From Curtobacterium pusillum (GTDB taxonomy: Bacteria > Actinomycetota > Actinomycetes > Actinomycetales > Microbacteriaceae), in the NCBI GenBank assembly GCA_002025645.1, contig CP018783.1:496001-560000 (forward strand): 64,000 nucleotides of DNA. Reading direction: 5' to 3'. Both the position numbers and the translations under genes were made by a program. Position 1 is the first letter of the stretch, and each line of letters opens with the position of its first letter. Below the pieces are notes generated by a model. The model worked only from the letters and a program-made list of their open reading frames with translations, ran no database searches and was not told where the DNA came from. This document shows positions 1 to 7,893 of the stretch, one piece after another.

Positions 1-206
1 TCGCACGGCAGCTGGCGGCGATCGGCGGGGTGTCGGGCGTCCGCTGCTCGTGGGGCGACGCCGGGCCCTCGGACGACCCCGCGGACCAGTCGATCACGGT
101 CGTGACGCACGGCACCGGGAACGCCCTCGGTGCGATCGTGGCGAAGGCGACCCAGGAGACCCGCGCGGTGTTCCCCGGTGCGACGGTGGAGTCCGCGCTG
201 CCCTGA
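1..206 (+). CDS. C-terminal end of an unrecognised protein
   Basis: The window opens inside a reading frame that runs to a TGA at 204-206. About 67 residues are visible, starting ARQLAAIGG and ending ATVESALP. The tail is Ala/Gly/Val-rich with no transmembrane segment or catalytic motif that I recognise. Codon use, with G or C in nearly every third position, matches the neighbouring genes, so the frame is probably real. I do not recognise the family and assign no function. Confidence 0.5.
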   Translation, partial: ARQLAAIGGVSGVRCSWGDAGPSDDPADQSITVVTHGTGNALGAIVAKATQETRAVFPGATVESALP

Positions 207-259
207 CGGCGGCCGGGCCGCGCTGCCTGGTGCTGCTGCGGGTTCCGGCCCGACCCTTC

Positions 260-353
260 CGCGAAAGCGACAGTCTGGCGCCGTACTCCCGCGGCAGTCT
301 GTCGCTCAGGCGTGCCCGACCCGAGCGCGCGGCGGCAGGGAGTCGCTTTCGCG
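260..353. repeat. 12-bp inverted repeat around a 70-bp core
   Basis: CGCGAAAGCGAC at 260-271 is the exact reverse complement of GTCGCTTTCGCG at 342-353. The 15-mer ACTGTCGCTTTCGCG, here on the minus strand (260-274), also occurs in both copies of the duplication at 46.6-46.9 kb. The element lies in the 197-bp gap between the convergent ends of the partial gene and the glycosyltransferase. Its function is unknown. Confidence 0.6.
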
Positions 354-403
354 CAAGAGTCGCTGCTGCCAGAGACGTCAGCCCCAAGCGACGTCAGGGG
401 ATG

Positions 404-1486
404 TCAGCGCGCCGCGCGGTCCGCGACCGCGCGCTCGACCGCCCGCACGACCTGCTCGGCGGACTCGTCCCACCGGAACCGTGCGGCCTGCACGACCGAT
501 GCCTGCGAGGCAGCGTCCCACCGAGCCTCGAGTCGTCGCACCGCAGCCGCGACCGCCGACGGCGAGGACGGGTCGAAGTACTCCGCAGCGTCCCCGCCGA
601 TCTCCCGGAAGATCGGGACGTCACTGACGACGACCGGCGTGCCGACGCCCATCGCCTCGACCAGTGGGATCCCGAAGCCCTCGTCGTACGAGGCCGTCGC
701 CAGAGCCGTCGCCGATCGCAGCACCGACAGGTACTCGTCGTCGGAGGCGCCGTCGTGGAACACGATCGCACCGGCGGGAGCAAGCCGCTCCAGTCGAGCT
801 CGGTCGGCGTCGGACACCCGGGACATGCAGTGCAGCACCCAGTCGGCACCCAGCAGCGGGAGTGCGGCAGCCAGGGTCTCGACGTTCTTGTAGGGCATGA
901 ACGAGCCCATGTAGACCAGGGTCTTCTCCCGAGCACCGCCCGCGGGTCGGGGTGCAGCGGGGTCCGCGGCGTTGTAGGCCACGGTGACGGGACGCTTCGT
1001 CAGGTGGTGAGCTTCGATCAGCCCGGCGGTGGTCCCCGACACGGTCACGACCCCGTCCGCGCCGTTCAGCAGGAACCGCTGCGGCACCCAGCTCAGGTGG
1101 AACGCGCGCCAGCCGAGGCGGATCGGCCACGAGAACTCCCGTGGAGGCGTTCGGTTCCGGTAGTAGATGAGGTCGTGCAGGGTCAGCACGAGGGCGTAGT
1201 CGCGCCCCCGGGACCCCATGGTCTGCATCGGTGAGAACACCGCGTCGAGTCCGAGCCGGTTGACCTTCCGCGCCACGAGGGGTTCGCCCGCGTCGGTCGG
1301 CGCCGGCAGGAGCTCCCACGACAGCCTCTCGGGCAGGGACTCGAGCTGTCGTTCGTCGTTGACCAGCAGGACGTAGTCGTGCCGGTCGGGCAGGTTGGCG
1401 ACCACGCCGGCGGTGAACCGACTGATGCCGTCGTGCCGTCCGATCCGGACGTAGCGGCAGTCGATGCCGATGCGCAGGCGGCTCAC
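404..1486 (-). CDS. GT4-family glycosyltransferase (GT-B fold)
   Basis: This 360-residue protein is a retaining nucleotide-sugar glycosyltransferase. The N-terminal Rossmann half begins RLRIGIDCRYVRIG and carries an acceptor-side segment near LTLHDLIYYRNR. The C-terminal donor-binding half has DEGFGIPLVEAMGVGTPVVV, the E-x7-E signature of GT4. No signal peptide or membrane helix is seen, so it should act in the cytoplasm on a lipid- or protein-linked acceptor. The GTG start at 1486 overlaps the TGA of the upstream hydrolase by 4 nt, so the two are translationally coupled. An open frame continues upstream but belongs to the hydrolase region. Donor and acceptor cannot be told from sequence. Confidence 0.85.
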   Translation of the reverse strand: MSRLRIGIDCRYVRIGRHDGISRFTAGVVANLPDRHDYVLLVNDERQLESLPERLSWELLPAPTDAGEPLVARKVNRLGLDAVFSPMQTMGSRGRDYALVLTLHDLIYYRNRTPPREFSWPIRLGWRAFHLSWVPQRFLLNGADGVVTVSGTTAGLIEAHHLTKRPVTVAYNAADPAAPRPAGGAREKTLVYMGSFMPYKNVETLAAALPLLGADWVLHCMSRVSDADRARLERLAPAGAIVFHDGASDDEYLSVLRSATALATASYDEGFGIPLVEAMGVGTPVVVSDVPIFREIGGDAAEYFDPSSPSAVAAAVRRLEARWDAASQASVVQAARFRWDESAEQVVRAVERAVADRAAR

Positions 1487-2445
1487 GAGGCGGCTCCGGA
1501 GGGCTTCGCAGCCTTCGAGGCACGAGTGGCCTTCGCCTTCCCGCCACGCCCTGCCGGCGTGTCCGCCATCCGGCGCAGGACCGCGGCGGCGGCGACGTCC
1601 GGCGTCTCGTAGTGCACGAGGTGCCCCACCCGCGGGATGACGACCAGTTCGGTGTCGCGAAGCCGTCCGGCCAACGCCTGCTGCTCGGGGACCGCCGTGA
1701 TGTCGTCGTGCTCCGCCGCGATCATGAGCACGGGGACCCCGATCCGGTCGGCGTACTCCGACACGTCGTGCGTGACCGAGGTGCGGAACGCCTCGAGCAC
1801 GCTCGTGCGGTTCGCGAACGCCGAGAAGTAGCGGTCGTGCTGGTCGTGCACCCACCGACGCAGGTCGCGGTCGTGCGACTTCAGCATCGCGATGCTCATC
1901 ACCCGCACGATCGCCGGGTTCCGGAGCAGCCCGAGCCCGAGGGCCCTGGGCAGCACCGCTCCCGCGCGGTAGTAGCCGATCGCGATGCCCGTGCCGACCG
2001 CCCGTGGTCCCTGCAACGCCGGCGCGGCGATCGGGTTCACGAGGACGAGCAGGCGGGTCTCGAGGCCCGCGGCGACGGTGGCGGACACGACGATCGAGCC
2101 GAACGAGTGGCCCAGCACGACGGCGTCGCTGCGGAGGCCGAGCGCCTGGTGGAACCCGGTCAGCCACGCCACGTAGGCGTCGATGTCGGATTCCGGGAGC
2201 GGGTCGGAGATCCCGAACCCGGGCAGGTCCGGCACGATCACCCGGACACCGACCAGGTGCGCGGCGATGGTCTCGAGCCCGTGGTGGTCCCCACGGAAGC
2301 CGTGCACGGCGAGCACGGTCTGCTCCGCGTCGGCGGGGCCGTACTCCCAGTAGTGCGTGGTGCGGCCGTCGACCTGCACGGAGCGGTGCACGACCGGGGT
2401 GGCGGCCATCAGCGACTGGTACGGGGAGAGCACGGGCGGTTGCAT
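1483..2445 (-). CDS. alpha/beta-hydrolase fold protein
   Basis: This 320-residue cytoplasmic hydrolase has the expected motifs: the HGFRG oxyanion segment near residue 49, the nucleophile elbow GHSFGS near 113, an acid in AAEHDD near 243, and a C-terminal catalytic His in RVGHLVHYE. The last 25 residues are a Lys/Ala-rich tail. The substrate is not evident; epoxide-hydrolase-like, lipase-like or lactonase activities are all possible. It is first in a two-gene unit with the glycosyltransferase. TAGACT lies 7 nt before the ATG with no Shine-Dalgarno sequence, suggesting a leaderless transcript. Confidence 0.85.
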   Translation of the reverse strand: MQPPVLSPYQSLMAATPVVHRSVQVDGRTTHYWEYGPADAEQTVLAVHGFRGDHHGLETIAAHLVGVRVIVPDLPGFGISDPLPESDIDAYVAWLTGFHQALGLRSDAVVLGHSFGSIVVSATVAAGLETRLLVLVNPIAAPALQGPRAVGTGIAIGYYRAGAVLPRALGLGLLRNPAIVRVMSIAMLKSHDRDLRRWVHDQHDRYFSAFANRTSVLEAFRTSVTHDVSEYADRIGVPVLMIAAEHDDITAVPEQQALAGRLRDTELVVIPRVGHLVHYETPDVAAAAVLRRMADTPAGRGGKAKATRASKAAKPSGAAS

Positions 2446-2452
2446 CCCGGCC

Positions 2453-2458
2453 AGTCTA
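2453..2458 (-). promoter_or_regulatory. -10 box of the alpha/beta-hydrolase gene (leaderless type)
   Basis: TAGACT on the minus strand ends 7 nt before the ATG at 2445. That places transcription initiation at or next to the start codon. No clear -35 box is seen. Confidence 0.5.
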
Positions 2459-2524
2459 CGAACGCGCGCCGGTGCACCGGCGTCACCCCACGACGAAACC
2501 TGGACAACTCGCAGGCGTGACCCG

Positions 2525-2555
2525 CCTGTGGAGGGCGAGTCGCGCCTCCAGGCCG
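2525..2555. repeat. degenerate member of the GGAGGCGCGG palindrome family
   Basis: The right arm CGCGCCTCCAGGCCG is intact and the left arm (CTGTGGAGGGCG) is decayed. It is the only family member in a divergent gap, between the hydrolase and treS starts, and it is also among the most degraded. Confidence 0.4.
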
Positions 2556-2629
2556 CTTGTCAGGCCGCAGGCCGCCCGTCAGGGCCGGGAAGTCCGTGCT
2601 TCCTGCGGACAACCGGACCGGCGGCGGCC

Positions 2630-2635
2630 TAGCGT
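2630..2635 (+). promoter_or_regulatory. -10 box of treS
   Basis: TAGCGT ends 4 nt before the ATG at 2640 and 7 nt before the next in-frame codon, a GTG at 2643. If treS follows the 6-8-nt leaderless spacing of its neighbours, the transcript and protein would start at 2643, one codon later than annotated. Confidence 0.4.
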
Positions 2636-2639
2636 GTCC

Positions 2640-4352
2640 ATGGTGACGTTCACCGCCCCGATCCAGCTGCCCGGCCTGACCCTGGACCCGCAGTGGTACA
2701 AGCGCTCGGTCTTCTACGAGTGCATGATCCGCTCGTTCGTCGACTCGAACGGCGACGGGATCGGTGACATCCAGGGGGTCATCGGCAAGCTCGACTACCT
2801 GCAGTGGCTCGGCGTCGACGCCCTGTGGCTGCCGCCGTTCTTCAAGTCGCCGATGCGCGACGGCGGCTACGACATCGCCGACTACAAGGCGATCCTGCCG
2901 GAGTTCGGCACCCTCGACGACTTCCGCGAACTCGTGACGAAGTCGCACGAGCGGAACATGCGCATCGTCATCGACATGGTGATCAACCACACGAGCGACC
3001 AGCACGAGTGGTTCCAGCAGTCCCGCGAGGACCCTGACGGCCCCTACGGCGACTTCTACGTGTGGCGCGACACCGACACCGACTACGAGAACATCCGCAT
3101 CATCTTCGTCGACACCGAGGAGTCAAACTGGACGTTCGACCCGGTTCGACGCCAGTTCTTCTTCCACCGGTTCTTCTCGCACCAGCCCGACCTCAACTTC
3201 GAGAACCCCGCCGTGGTGGAGGCCGTGTACGACGTCGTGCGGCACTGGCTCGACCTGGGTGTCGACGGGCTCCGGCTCGACGCGATCCCGTACCTGTTCG
3301 AGTCCGAGGAGGGCAACGGCGAGGGCGAGCCGGAGACGCACGAGTTCATCAAGAAGCTCCGGGCGATGGTCGACGACGAGTACCCCGGGCGTGTCCTGCT
3401 GGCCGAGGCGAACCAGTGGCCCCGCGAGACGGCGGCGTTCTTCGGCACCGACGAGGAGCCCGAGTGCCACATGGCGTTCGACTTCCCGGTGATGCCGCGC
3501 ATCTTCTACTCGCTCCGGGCGCAGCACGCCGCCGAGCTCAAGGCGATCCTCTCCGAGACCCTCGACGTGCCGTCCAGTGCCGCCTGGGGAGTGTTCCTCC
3601 GCAACCACGACGAGCTCACCCTCGAGATGGTCAGCGAGGAGTACCGGCAGGCGATGTACGGCTGGTACGGCTACGACCCGCGGATGCGGTCCAACATCGG
3701 CATCCGCCGGCGCCTCGCTCCCCTGCTCGACAACTCCCGCGCCGAACTCGAGCTCATCCACGCCCTGCTGTTCTCGCTGCCCGGCTCGCCGTTCCTCTAC
3801 TACGGCGACGAGATCGGGATGGGCGACAACATCTGGCTGCCCGACCGCGACTCCTCGCGCACGCCGATGCAGTGGACACCGGACCGCAACGCGGGCTTCT
3901 CCACCGCGGACCCGGGCAAGCTCTACCTGCCCGTCGTGCAGTCCCTCGTGTACAACTACGCGCAGGTCAACGTCGAGGCGCAGCTCGCCCAGTCGCGTTC
4001 CCTGCTGCACTGGGTCCGCAACGTCATCCACGTGAGGAAGGCGCACCCGGTGTTCGGCCTCGGGACGCTCGACGTGCAGGAGACATCGAACGACTCGGTG
4101 CTCGCGTTCGTCCGCTCGTGGGAGGGTTCCGGCGCCCAGTTCGGCCCCTCCGCGGAGGACGTCCTCTGCGTGTTCTCGTTCGCCACGAACCCGACGTCGG
4201 TGACGGTCTCCGCCCCGGAGTTCGCGGGGCGGCCGCTGTACGACCTGTTCGGCGGCGGGACGTTCCCGTCGTTCGACGAGTCGGGGTCGGTCACGTTGAC
4301 GATGGGGACGCAGTCGTTCTACTGGCTGCACGTCGGCGCGCCGGTCGCGTAG
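2640..4352 (+). CDS. treS: trehalose synthase (maltose alpha-D-glucosyltransferase)
   Basis: GH13-family enzyme interconverting maltose and trehalose by intramolecular transglycosylation. At 570 residues it is of normal length. The four GH13 regions are present: VIDMVINH near residue 115, GLRLDAI with the nucleophile Asp near 213, LLAEANQWP with the acid/base Glu near 257, and RNHDE near 322. The segment GDEIGMGDNIWLPDRD followed by RTPMQWTPDRNAGFS is typical of TreS rather than other amylases. The maltokinase often fused or adjacent to TreS is absent, so entry into the GlgE route cannot be inferred locally. ATG 2640 was chosen; GTG 2643 is the alternative. Confidence 0.93.
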   Translation: MVTFTAPIQLPGLTLDPQWYKRSVFYECMIRSFVDSNGDGIGDIQGVIGKLDYLQWLGVDALWLPPFFKSPMRDGGYDIADYKAILPEFGTLDDFRELVTKSHERNMRIVIDMVINHTSDQHEWFQQSREDPDGPYGDFYVWRDTDTDYENIRIIFVDTEESNWTFDPVRRQFFFHRFFSHQPDLNFENPAVVEAVYDVVRHWLDLGVDGLRLDAIPYLFESEEGNGEGEPETHEFIKKLRAMVDDEYPGRVLLAEANQWPRETAAFFGTDEEPECHMAFDFPVMPRIFYSLRAQHAAELKAILSETLDVPSSAAWGVFLRNHDELTLEMVSEEYRQAMYGWYGYDPRMRSNIGIRRRLAPLLDNSRAELELIHALLFSLPGSPFLYYGDEIGMGDNIWLPDRDSSRTPMQWTPDRNAGFSTADPGKLYLPVVQSLVYNYAQVNVEAQLAQSRSLLHWVRNVIHVRKAHPVFGLGTLDVQETSNDSVLAFVRSWEGSGAQFGPSAEDVLCVFSFATNPTSVTVSAPEFAGRPLYDLFGGGTFPSFDESGSVTLTMGTQSFYWLHVGAPVA

Positions 4353-4370
4353 ACGACAGCCCGGACGCGC

Positions 4371-4418
4371 ACGCTCGCGTCCGCGTGTGTCGGCTCGCGT
4401 CGGCGCGTCGGCTCGCGT
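4371..4418. repeat. three GCTCGCGT repeats after treS
   Basis: GCTCGCGT recurs with its 10-bp blocks at 4371-4380, 4391-4400 and 4409-4418, in a G/C/T-rich tract just after the treS stop. It may be a slippage-prone remnant; no function is evident. Confidence 0.35.
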
Positions 4419-4439
4419 TCGCGCGTGTCGGCAGACACC

Positions 4440-4470
4440 GGCCTGGAGGCACGGCTCGGCCCCGCCAGGC
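4440..4470. repeat. half-site of the GGAGGCGCGG palindrome family
   Basis: The left arm GGCCTGGAGGCACGG is present downstream of treS, but no matching right arm follows. It is probably a decayed copy. Confidence 0.4.
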
Positions 4471-4501
4471 GGGTCGCGGTGGTCGTGTCGGTGCGTCCGG
4501 T

Positions 4502-4507
4502 TAGCCT
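4502..4507 (+). promoter_or_regulatory. -10 box of the exonuclease gene (leaderless type)
   Basis: TAGCCT ends 6 nt before the GTG at 4514. The upstream GTG at 4508 would abut the box directly, so the spacing argues for 4514 as the start. Confidence 0.5.
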
Positions 4508-4513
4508 GTGGCC

Positions 4514-5260
4514 GTGACGATCCCCACAGCACAGCTCGACACGCCCGCCCCGGCGCAGGACCTCACCAGCCGCCCCTGGTGGCACGCACTCGGCGTGTTC
4601 GACCTCGAGACCACCGGTGTGGACGTCGAGACCGCCCGCATCGTCACCGCGCACGTCGGCCTGATCGACATGACCGGCCGGTCGATCGTCGAGGGTGCCT
4701 GGATCGCCGACCCCGGCGTCGAGATCCCCGAGGGCGCCGCCGCCGTGCACGGCATCACCACCGAGCGCGCCCGGGCCGAGGGGCGTCCCGCCGGTGAGGT
4801 CGTCGCCGAGATCATCGCCGCGGTCGAGGCCGTGTTCGCCCGTGGCATCCCGCTCGTGATCTACAACGCCCCGTACGACCTCACCGTCCTCGACCGAGAG
4901 GCCAAGCGTCACGGCATCGCTTCCCCCGTCGTGGGCAACGTGGTGGACCCGCTCGTGATCGACAAGGCGTTGGACACGTACCGGAAGGGCAAGCGCACGC
5001 TCGAGGCTGCGTCGGAGCTCTACGGCGTGACCCTGGACGACGCGCACGACGCGGGCGCCGACGCCATCGCTGCCGGGCGTGTCGCGCAGGCCATCGCCGC
5101 GAAGTACCCGGAGGAACTCGGTGTCTCCGCCGAGGAGCTCCACCGCAAGCAGGTCGGCTGGTGCGCCGAGCAGGCGACCTCGTTCCAGGACTACATGCGG
5201 AAGAAGCGCGACCCGTCCTTCACCGCCGACGGTCGCTGGCCCCACCGCAACGGCGACTGA
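4514..5260 (+). CDS. DEDDh 3'-5' exonuclease (DnaQ/epsilon-like)
   Basis: This 248-residue protein has the RNase H-like DEDDh exonuclease motifs: FDLETTG near residue 29 supplies Asp and Glu, YNAPYDL is Exo II, and HDAGADA is Exo III with His and Asp. Such proteins trim DNA or RNA 3' ends with two metal ions; actinobacteria often carry stand-alone copies annotated as DNA polymerase III epsilon. It lacks the UvrC-like or helicase fusion seen in some relatives. There is no operon partner: treS lies upstream, and the L31 gene converges from the other strand. The start is set by the -10 spacing; GTG 4508 adds two residues. Confidence 0.85.
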   Translation: MTIPTAQLDTPAPAQDLTSRPWWHALGVFDLETTGVDVETARIVTAHVGLIDMTGRSIVEGAWIADPGVEIPEGAAAVHGITTERARAEGRPAGEVVAEIIAAVEAVFARGIPLVIYNAPYDLTVLDREAKRHGIASPVVGNVVDPLVIDKALDTYRKGKRTLEAASELYGVTLDDAHDAGADAIAAGRVAQAIAAKYPEELGVSAEELHRKQVGWCAEQATSFQDYMRKKRDPSFTADGRWPHRNGD

Positions 5261-5432
5261 CACGGGGCGCACTCGTGAGCCGTGCCCGGGCCGGCCGACC
5301 GGCCCGCACAACCAAAGTCGTCCCGAACCACGGAAGTCCGCGGTGTGAACGCACTTGCGTTGTGCGCAGGCGCCCCGAACCGCCCCGCGCCGCGCGGCCC
5401 CGCCCCGCCCCGCCCCGGCGACTCGCACGAAA

Positions 5433-5462
5433 CGGGCGGCCCTCCCGAAGGAGAGCCGCCCG
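5433..5462 (-). terminator. hairpin terminator of rpmE2
   Basis: Read on the minus strand, a GC stem (CGGGCGGC pairing with GCCGCCCG, loop TTCG) begins 18 nt after the TAA and is followed by TTTCG. It is a strong intrinsic-type hairpin with a short U tract. Confidence 0.65.
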
Positions 5463-5480
5463 TCGGCGTGCAGAGCCTGC

Positions 5481-5729
5481 TTACTTGCCGAAGCTCTTGA
5501 AGCGCTGGTTGAACTTCTCGACGCGACCGGCCGAGTCGAGGATGCGCTGCTTGCCCGTGTAGAACGGGTGCGACGCGGAGGAGATCTCGACGTCGATGAC
5601 CGGGTAGGTCGCACCGTCGAGCTCGATGGTCTTGTCGCTGTTCGCGGTCGAACGCGTCAGGAACGTCTCACCGGAGGCCAGGTCACGGAAGACGATGGCG
5701 CGGTACTCGGGGTGGATGTCGGTCTTCAT
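5481..5729 (-). CDS. rpmE2: 50S ribosomal protein bL31, type B
   Basis: An 82-residue ribosomal protein starting [16 protein letters not shown], with the conserved [22 protein letters not shown] tail region. It lacks the CxxC zinc pairs of type A L31, so it is the zinc-independent paralogue, often induced under zinc limitation in relatives. I see no convincing Zur operator upstream. The gene has a leadered start with GAGGAA about 8 nt before the ATG, in contrast to many neighbours. It is monocistronic and converges on the exonuclease gene. Confidence 0.95.
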   Translation of the reverse strand: MKTDIHPEYRAIVFRDLASGETFLTRSTANSDKTIELDGATYPVIDVEISSASHPFYTGKQRILDSAGRVEKFNQRFKSFGK

Positions 5730-5854
5730 GGAGATTCCTCGGATAGCGGTGATGGGTCGGACTGCGCGAATGCTCGAACAAGCACCACGCCGGAAGTCGT
5801 CGGCTTGCGCCAGCCGTCTACGTTACCAGACGGCGAGCGGGATGTGGAGCAGGA

Positions 5855-6637
5855 TCAGGCCGCGCGTGCCGTGTACCGGCCGGCGTCCTTCGACACGGTG
5901 AGCTCGATGCCGAACGCCTCGGTGAGCGTCGCCGCCGTGAGCACCTCGTCGATCGGACCGGCTGCCTGCACGTGGCCGTCGGACAGCACCAGCGCGTGGG
6001 TGAACCCGGCCGGGATCTCCTCGACGTGGTGCGTGACGATGACGATCGCGGGCGAGTCCTCGCTCTGGGCGTAGCCGCCGAGGGTGCGCACGAGGCTCTC
6101 GCGGGCGCCGAGGTCGAGCGACGCCGCGGGCTCGTCGAGGAACAGGATCTCGGGGTCCGTCATCACCGCGCGGGCGATCTGGACCCGCTTCTGCTCGCCG
6201 TCGCTCAGCTCGCCGAAGGTGCGGTCGGTGAAGGCACCGAGGCCCCACTCCTCGAGCACGCGCTGGGCGCGACGGACGTCGAGCTCCTCGTACTCCTCGT
6301 TCCAGCGACCCGTGACCGAGTACGCCGCCGTGAGCACCACGTCGATGACCTTCTCGGTCACCGGGATGCGGCGTGCGAGGGCGGTCGACGCGAAGCCGAT
6401 GCGAGGCCGCAGCTCGAAGAGGTCGGCACCGCCGAGCTCCGTGCCGAGCACCTCGACGTCACCCGAGGTCGGGAAGGTCTGCGCGCCCGCGACCTGCAGC
6501 AGCGTGGTCTTGCCGGCACCGTTGGCACCGAGCACGACCCAGCGTTCGTCGTCCTGCACCTCCCACGAGATCCCGTCGAGGATGGTGGCCCCGTTGCGGA
6601 CCACGGAGACGTCTGACAAGCGCACGACCGAGGGCAT
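5855..6637 (-). CDS. ABC transporter-type ATPase subunit
   Basis: A 260-residue single-nucleotide-binding-domain ABC ATPase. The order is Walker A GANGAGKTT near residue 39, signature LSDGEQKRV near 145, Walker B ILFLDEPAASLD near 166 and switch His in VTHH near 205. It resembles stand-alone ATPases related to the ModF/PhrA group and metal or iron uptake ATPases. No permease or binding-protein gene is adjacent, so the transported substrate, if any, is unknown. It is monocistronic, 9 bp downstream of the glgA stop, but has its own TAGGCT box 6 nt before the ATG. Confidence 0.85.
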   Translation of the reverse strand: MPSVVRLSDVSVVRNGATILDGISWEVQDDERWVVLGANGAGKTTLLQVAGAQTFPTSGDVEVLGTELGGADLFELRPRIGFASTALARRIPVTEKVIDVVLTAAYSVTGRWNEEYEELDVRRAQRVLEEWGLGAFTDRTFGELSDGEQKRVQIARAVMTDPEILFLDEPAASLDLGARESLVRTLGGYAQSEDSPAIVIVTHHVEEIPAGFTHALVLSDGHVQAAGPIDEVLTAATLTEAFGIELTVSKDAGRYTARAA

Positions 6638-6643
6638 GCGACC

Positions 6644-6649
6644 AGCCTA
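6644..6649 (-). promoter_or_regulatory. -10 box of the ABC ATPase gene (leaderless type)
   Basis: TAGGCT on the minus strand ends 6 nt before the ATG at 6637. The box overlaps the glgA stop region, so the ATPase may be transcribed independently of glgA. Confidence 0.5.
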
Positions 6650-7846
6650 GAGGTTCCGGCCGAGCACCTCGTCGTAGACCTGCCGTGTCCGCTCCGCGAT
6701 CGCGCCCCAGGTGAACTCTGTCTCGACGCGGAGGCGTCCGGCGCGGCCCATCAGCTTCGCCAGCCCCTCGTCCGCGAGCACCTCGTTGAGCGTCGCCGCG
6801 AGGTCCGCCACGTACCGATCGGGGTCCGTCGGGGTACCCGTGCCGTCCTGCGCCTGGTCGATCGGCACGATGCGTCCGGTCAGCCCGTCCGCCACGACCT
6901 CGGGAATGCCCCCGGTGCCGGTGCCGACGACGGGGATGCCGCACGCCATGGCCTCGAGGTTGACGATCCCGAGCGGCTCGTAGATGGACGGGCACACGAA
7001 CACGGTGCCGGAGGACAGTACGTTGACGACTTCCTGGTGGGCGAGCATCCGGTCGATCCAGACGACGCCGTCACGGTCGGCACGCAACGCGTCGACGAGA
7101 CCCGTGACCTCGGCCATGATCTCCGGTGTGTCCGGGGCGCCCGCGCAGAGCACGATCTGGACCTCCGGCGGCAGCGACGCCACGGCACGGAGCAGGTAGG
7201 GCAGGCCCTTCTGCCGGGTGATCCGCCCGACGAACACCACGCTGGGACGGGACGGGTCGATCCCGAGGGCCCGGACGGCGTCCTCGTCGACGGTGGGCTT
7301 CCACTCGTCGATGTCGATGCCGTTGTAGACGACGTGGACCTTCGCCGGGTCGATCGACGGGTACGAGCGGAGGATGTCGGCGCGCATGGCCTTCGACACG
7401 GCGATGACACCGTCGGCGTGCTCGAACGCCTCGCGCTCCATCCAGCTCGACAGCCGGTAGCCGCCACCGAGCTGCTCGGCCTTCCACGGCCGCAGCGGCT
7501 CGAGGCTGTGCGCCGTGACGACGTGCGGGATCCCGTAGGTCAACTGCGCAATCCGGCCCGCCGAGTTCGCGTACCAGGTGTGCGAGTGCACGACGTCGGC
7601 GCCCTCGACGTCCGCCGCGATGGCGACGTCGGTGCCGAGCGCCTGGAGCGCGCCGTTCGCCTGCTCGAGGCCGCCGGGCGTGCGGTACGCCCACACGTCG
7701 GCCTCGTCGCGGAACGCACCGAAGGCGCGGACCCGCACCTCGGTGTCGGTCCCGGAGCGGAGCGCCGCGGTCAGTTCGGCCACGTGGACACCCGCACCGC
7801 CGTAGACCTCCGGCGGATACTCCCTGGTCAGCAGATCGACTCGCAC
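6647..7846 (-). CDS. glgA: ADP-glucose-dependent glycogen synthase, GlgA/GlgM type
   Basis: A GT4-family GT-B enzyme of 399 residues. It opens [22 protein letters not shown], typical of the short actinobacterial GlgA, and has the donor signature [21 protein letters not shown]. Mycobacterial relatives (GlgM) use ADP-glucose and glucose-1-phosphate to make maltose-1-phosphate, so annotation as a classical glycogen synthase may be incomplete. It is divergent from glgC, which makes the ADP-glucose, across a 47-bp shared promoter. The GTG start at 7846 lies 6 nt from a TACCGT box. Confidence 0.9.
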   Translation of the reverse strand: MRVDLLTREYPPEVYGGAGVHVAELTAALRSGTDTEVRVRAFGAFRDEADVWAYRTPGGLEQANGALQALGTDVAIAADVEGADVVHSHTWYANSAGRIAQLTYGIPHVVTAHSLEPLRPWKAEQLGGGYRLSSWMEREAFEHADGVIAVSKAMRADILRSYPSIDPAKVHVVYNGIDIDEWKPTVDEDAVRALGIDPSRPSVVFVGRITRQKGLPYLLRAVASLPPEVQIVLCAGAPDTPEIMAEVTGLVDALRADRDGVVWIDRMLAHQEVVNVLSSGTVFVCPSIYEPLGIVNLEAMACGIPVVGTGTGGIPEVVADGLTGRIVPIDQAQDGTGTPTDPDRYVADLAATLNEVLADEGLAKLMGRAGRLRVETEFTWGAIAERTRQVYDEVLGRNL

Positions 7847-7893
7847 GCGTTCACGGTAACCGGTTCCCAGTGCTGACGCCTACTGTGAACGGC
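7847..7893. promoter_or_regulatory. bidirectional glgA/glgC promoter with mirrored -10 boxes
   Basis: TACCGT on the minus strand (7853-7858) precedes glgA by 6 nt, and TACTGT on the plus strand (7881-7886) precedes glgC by 7 nt. Each is followed by GAACG, so the two promoters form an inverted repeat: CGTTCAC at 7848-7854 and GTGAACG at 7885-7891. Both transcripts should be leaderless and are expected to be co-controlled. Confidence 0.55.

Noticed and set aside
2004-2639. N-terminal extension of treS upstream of 2640
   Set aside because: The in-frame translation is Arg-rich shadow of the antisense hydrolase gene; TreS homology begins at 2640 and the promoter lies at 2630.
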